A stretch of DNA of 64,000 bases from Xanthomonas sp. GPE 39 (GTDB lineage: Bacteria; Pseudomonadota; Gammaproteobacteria; Xanthomonadales; Xanthomonadaceae), in contig NZ_JZHZ01000007.1 of NCBI RefSeq assembly GCF_000963005.1, positions 233,274 through 297,273 of the forward strand. The letters run 5' to 3'. The translations under genes were made by a program, and so were the position numbers. The notes beneath the pieces are model-generated. The model ran no database searches. It worked only from the letters and a program-made list of their open reading frames with translations, and was not told where the DNA came from. Positions 62,672 to 64,000 of the stretch are shown here, one piece after another (position 1 is the stretch's first letter; each line of letters begins with the position of its first letter).

Positions 62672-64000
62672 TTAGCGTGCCGCGCTGGCGTTCATTGTCG
62701 CGTTGCGGTTGGCGTCCAGATATTGCGCTGGATAGTTCATGCCGGTGTTGTGGCATTCGCCGGTGGTGTGGCCCATGTTGACGCCACCGGGCAACTGTCC
62801 GTTGACTTCTTCGACGATGCCGTCATTCGGATCGCTCAGCACCATTTCCGTGCTCTTGTCGCAGAAGCTGTCGTACCACCGCTTCTTGGTGAACGAGGTC
62901 GTGTAGTAGTGCACCAGCGCGCGTGCCGAATTGGGAATGCCGGCCAGCCATGCCTTGGCGCCATCGTAGGTCATGTCCCTGTTGGGGCCGCAATCCTTGC
63001 CGAAGTACTTGCCTGCCGTGGCCATGACGCCGGCCAGGTTCGTGCCCTGATAGGGCGCGCCCACGGATTGCATCACCAAGCCACCGCTGGCGTTGTCTAG
63101 GCCGCTCCAGTAATAGGCGTAAAGTTGCAACGCGGCCATGCCACCCTGACTATGCGCGATGGTGCCGAAGGAATGCCATTGGCTACCGAACTGCCCAAGC
63201 AACTGCGCGAATTGGTCGTTGCTGCGATTCTGGTCGATGTCCAAAAACAACGCCGCATTGGTGAACTGCTGCAGCGGCCATACATTGCCGTCCGAGCAGT
63301 AGCCGTGTACCAGCACCAACTTCTGGCCAGTTCCTTGCGGTTCCGTACGGTCCAGGGTGCGCACGGTCGCCGGGCGTTCGCCCATTCGCATGCTTTCGTC
63401 GATGGCACCACCGCGGGCGATGCTGTCGCTGCGCAATGTCGGCAACGTCAGCGCCAGCGTGTCACGCGTGGCCAGAGGCACGAAATTGTCCGGATCCTCG
63501 ACACGCAGATGACGCAGGGTGAAGGGCGCGTGCGCACCGGCACGCACGATCCAACGTTCGTCCAGGCTCAATGGCAAGCGTCCGTCCTGCGGTGCGATCA
63601 TGCCGCCGAGCCAGGCGACCGGAACAGCAGTGCCGTTGCGGCCGGTGCCCCACAGTTCGCCGAGCACGCGATAGTGCGCCGGCGTTTGACTGCCGCCAGT
63701 GCGCACCGGAATCGGCAAGGTCAGCCGGGTGCCAGGTTGCGCGTTGGCGACCACCGCATCGGTCGCGATGCGCAGGGTCGTGTCCAGCACCGGCAGCACA
63801 TGCTCGCTGGTGCGGACGAAAGCCTGACCGCTGGTGTCGTGGCCGTGCACCACCACTTGCGCGACGTAGGTGCCGGTCGCCGTCGCCGCGAAATCGCCGG
63901 CATACACGCCGTCGCCGGCGGCACCATCGTTGTGGCGACCGTCATCGGCCATTGGCCATTGGCTGACTGTGCCATCTGGCGCGATCACCCGTAGTTGTGC
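62672..64000 (-). CDS. secreted esterase/lipase-like protein, 5' part beyond the window
   Basis: A minus-strand frame ending at 62672 and open to the right edge, over 440 residues visible. The visible N-terminal region (DGVYAGDFAATATGTYVAQVVVHG) is an Ig-like domain of the choice-of-anchor type. An alpha/beta hydrolase domain follows: KLVLVHGYCSD, nucleophile IAHSQGGMAAL (AxSxG in place of GxSxG), LVMQSVGAPYQGT and DPNDGIVEE. The His is in NMGHTTGECHN. Probably exported, with the signal peptide off the edge. Convergent with the dehydrogenase gene. Confidence 0.85.
   Translation of the reverse strand, partial: AQLRVIAPDGTVSQWPMADDGRHNDGAAGDGVYAGDFAATATGTYVAQVVVHGHDTSGQAFVRTSEHVLPVLDTTLRIATDAVVANAQPGTRLTLPIPVRTGGSQTPAHYRVLGELWGTGRNGTAVPVAWLGGMIAPQDGRLPLSLDERWIVRAGAHAPFTLRHLRVEDPDNFVPLATRDTLALTLPTLRSDSIARGGAIDESMRMGERPATVRTLDRTEPQGTGQKLVLVHGYCSDGNVWPLQQFTNAALFLDIDQNRSNDQFAQLLGQFGSQWHSFGTIAHSQGGMAALQLYAYYWSGLDNASGGLVMQSVGAPYQGTNLAGVMATAGKYFGKDCGPNRDMTYDGAKAWLAGIPNSARALVHYYTTSFTKKRWYDSFCDKSTEMVLSDPNDGIVEEVNGQLPGGVNMGHTTGECHNTGMNYPAQYLDANRNATMNASAAR

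Overview
The window reads as chromosomal DNA of a Xanthomonas-type gammaproteobacterium. It is GC-rich (but with many TTG, GAT and ATT codons, so less extreme than the highest-GC xanthomonads). It carries an almost complete xanthomonadin (aryl-polyene pigment) locus, a polA gene followed by a C-rich-loop small RNA like sX13, and protein sequences of UvrD, OhrR/Ohr and S9 peptidases that fit the genus. No tRNA, rRNA, CRISPR array, insertion sequence or phage gene was seen. The species is not determined.

Layout. 1-13.3 kb: housekeeping genes (uvrD, an M61 peptidase, a universal stress protein, a DUF2782 lipoprotein, polA, the small RNA, hemF, a membrane protein, an S9 peptidase). 13.4-31.0 kb: pigment locus in four transcription units. 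The first is a 3-hydroxybenzoate ligase (+). The second is a chorismatase plus a halogenase-like flavoprotein (-). The third is a nine-gene run from the ACP to a ketoreductase (+), holding two acyltransferases, two hot-dog dehydratase-like proteins, a LolA-like protein and an MMPL exporter. The fourth is a four-gene run (-) of ketosynthase, ketosynthase-like partner, glycosyltransferase and a second halogenase-like flavoprotein, each overlapping the next by ATGA. A secreted tannase-family esterase sits between units three and four. Together these supply 3-hydroxybenzoate, load it on an ACP, extend it to a polyene, probably halogenate it, attach it to a lipid/sugar and export it.

31.2-43 kb: YcgL, an 1105-residue membrane-anchored ankyrin protein, a Kef-type K+/H+ antiporter, a Pat-type protein acetyltransferase, and a DUF6065 protein. 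41-47.5 kb: leucine/isovalerate catabolism (isovaleryl-CoA dehydrogenase, both methylcrotonyl-CoA carboxylase subunits and a divergent TetR regulator). An 840-bp island of 11 hexanucleotide repeats and nested palindromes lies between the two carboxylase genes. 47.6-53.8 kb: cytochrome c5, a broken DUF6624 gene, MerC and a CobW-type GTPase diverging from a Zur-box-like site, an alpha/beta hydrolase, zapE, and ohrR-ohr.

54-59 kb: class Ia ribonucleotide reductase operon (nrdA, nrdB, a flavodoxin, a thioredoxin) behind a promoter and a cobalamin riboswitch. 59.4-64 kb: a sirtuin, an old-yellow-enzyme reductase, a beta-hydroxyacid dehydrogenase and the 3' part of a secreted esterase that runs off the window.
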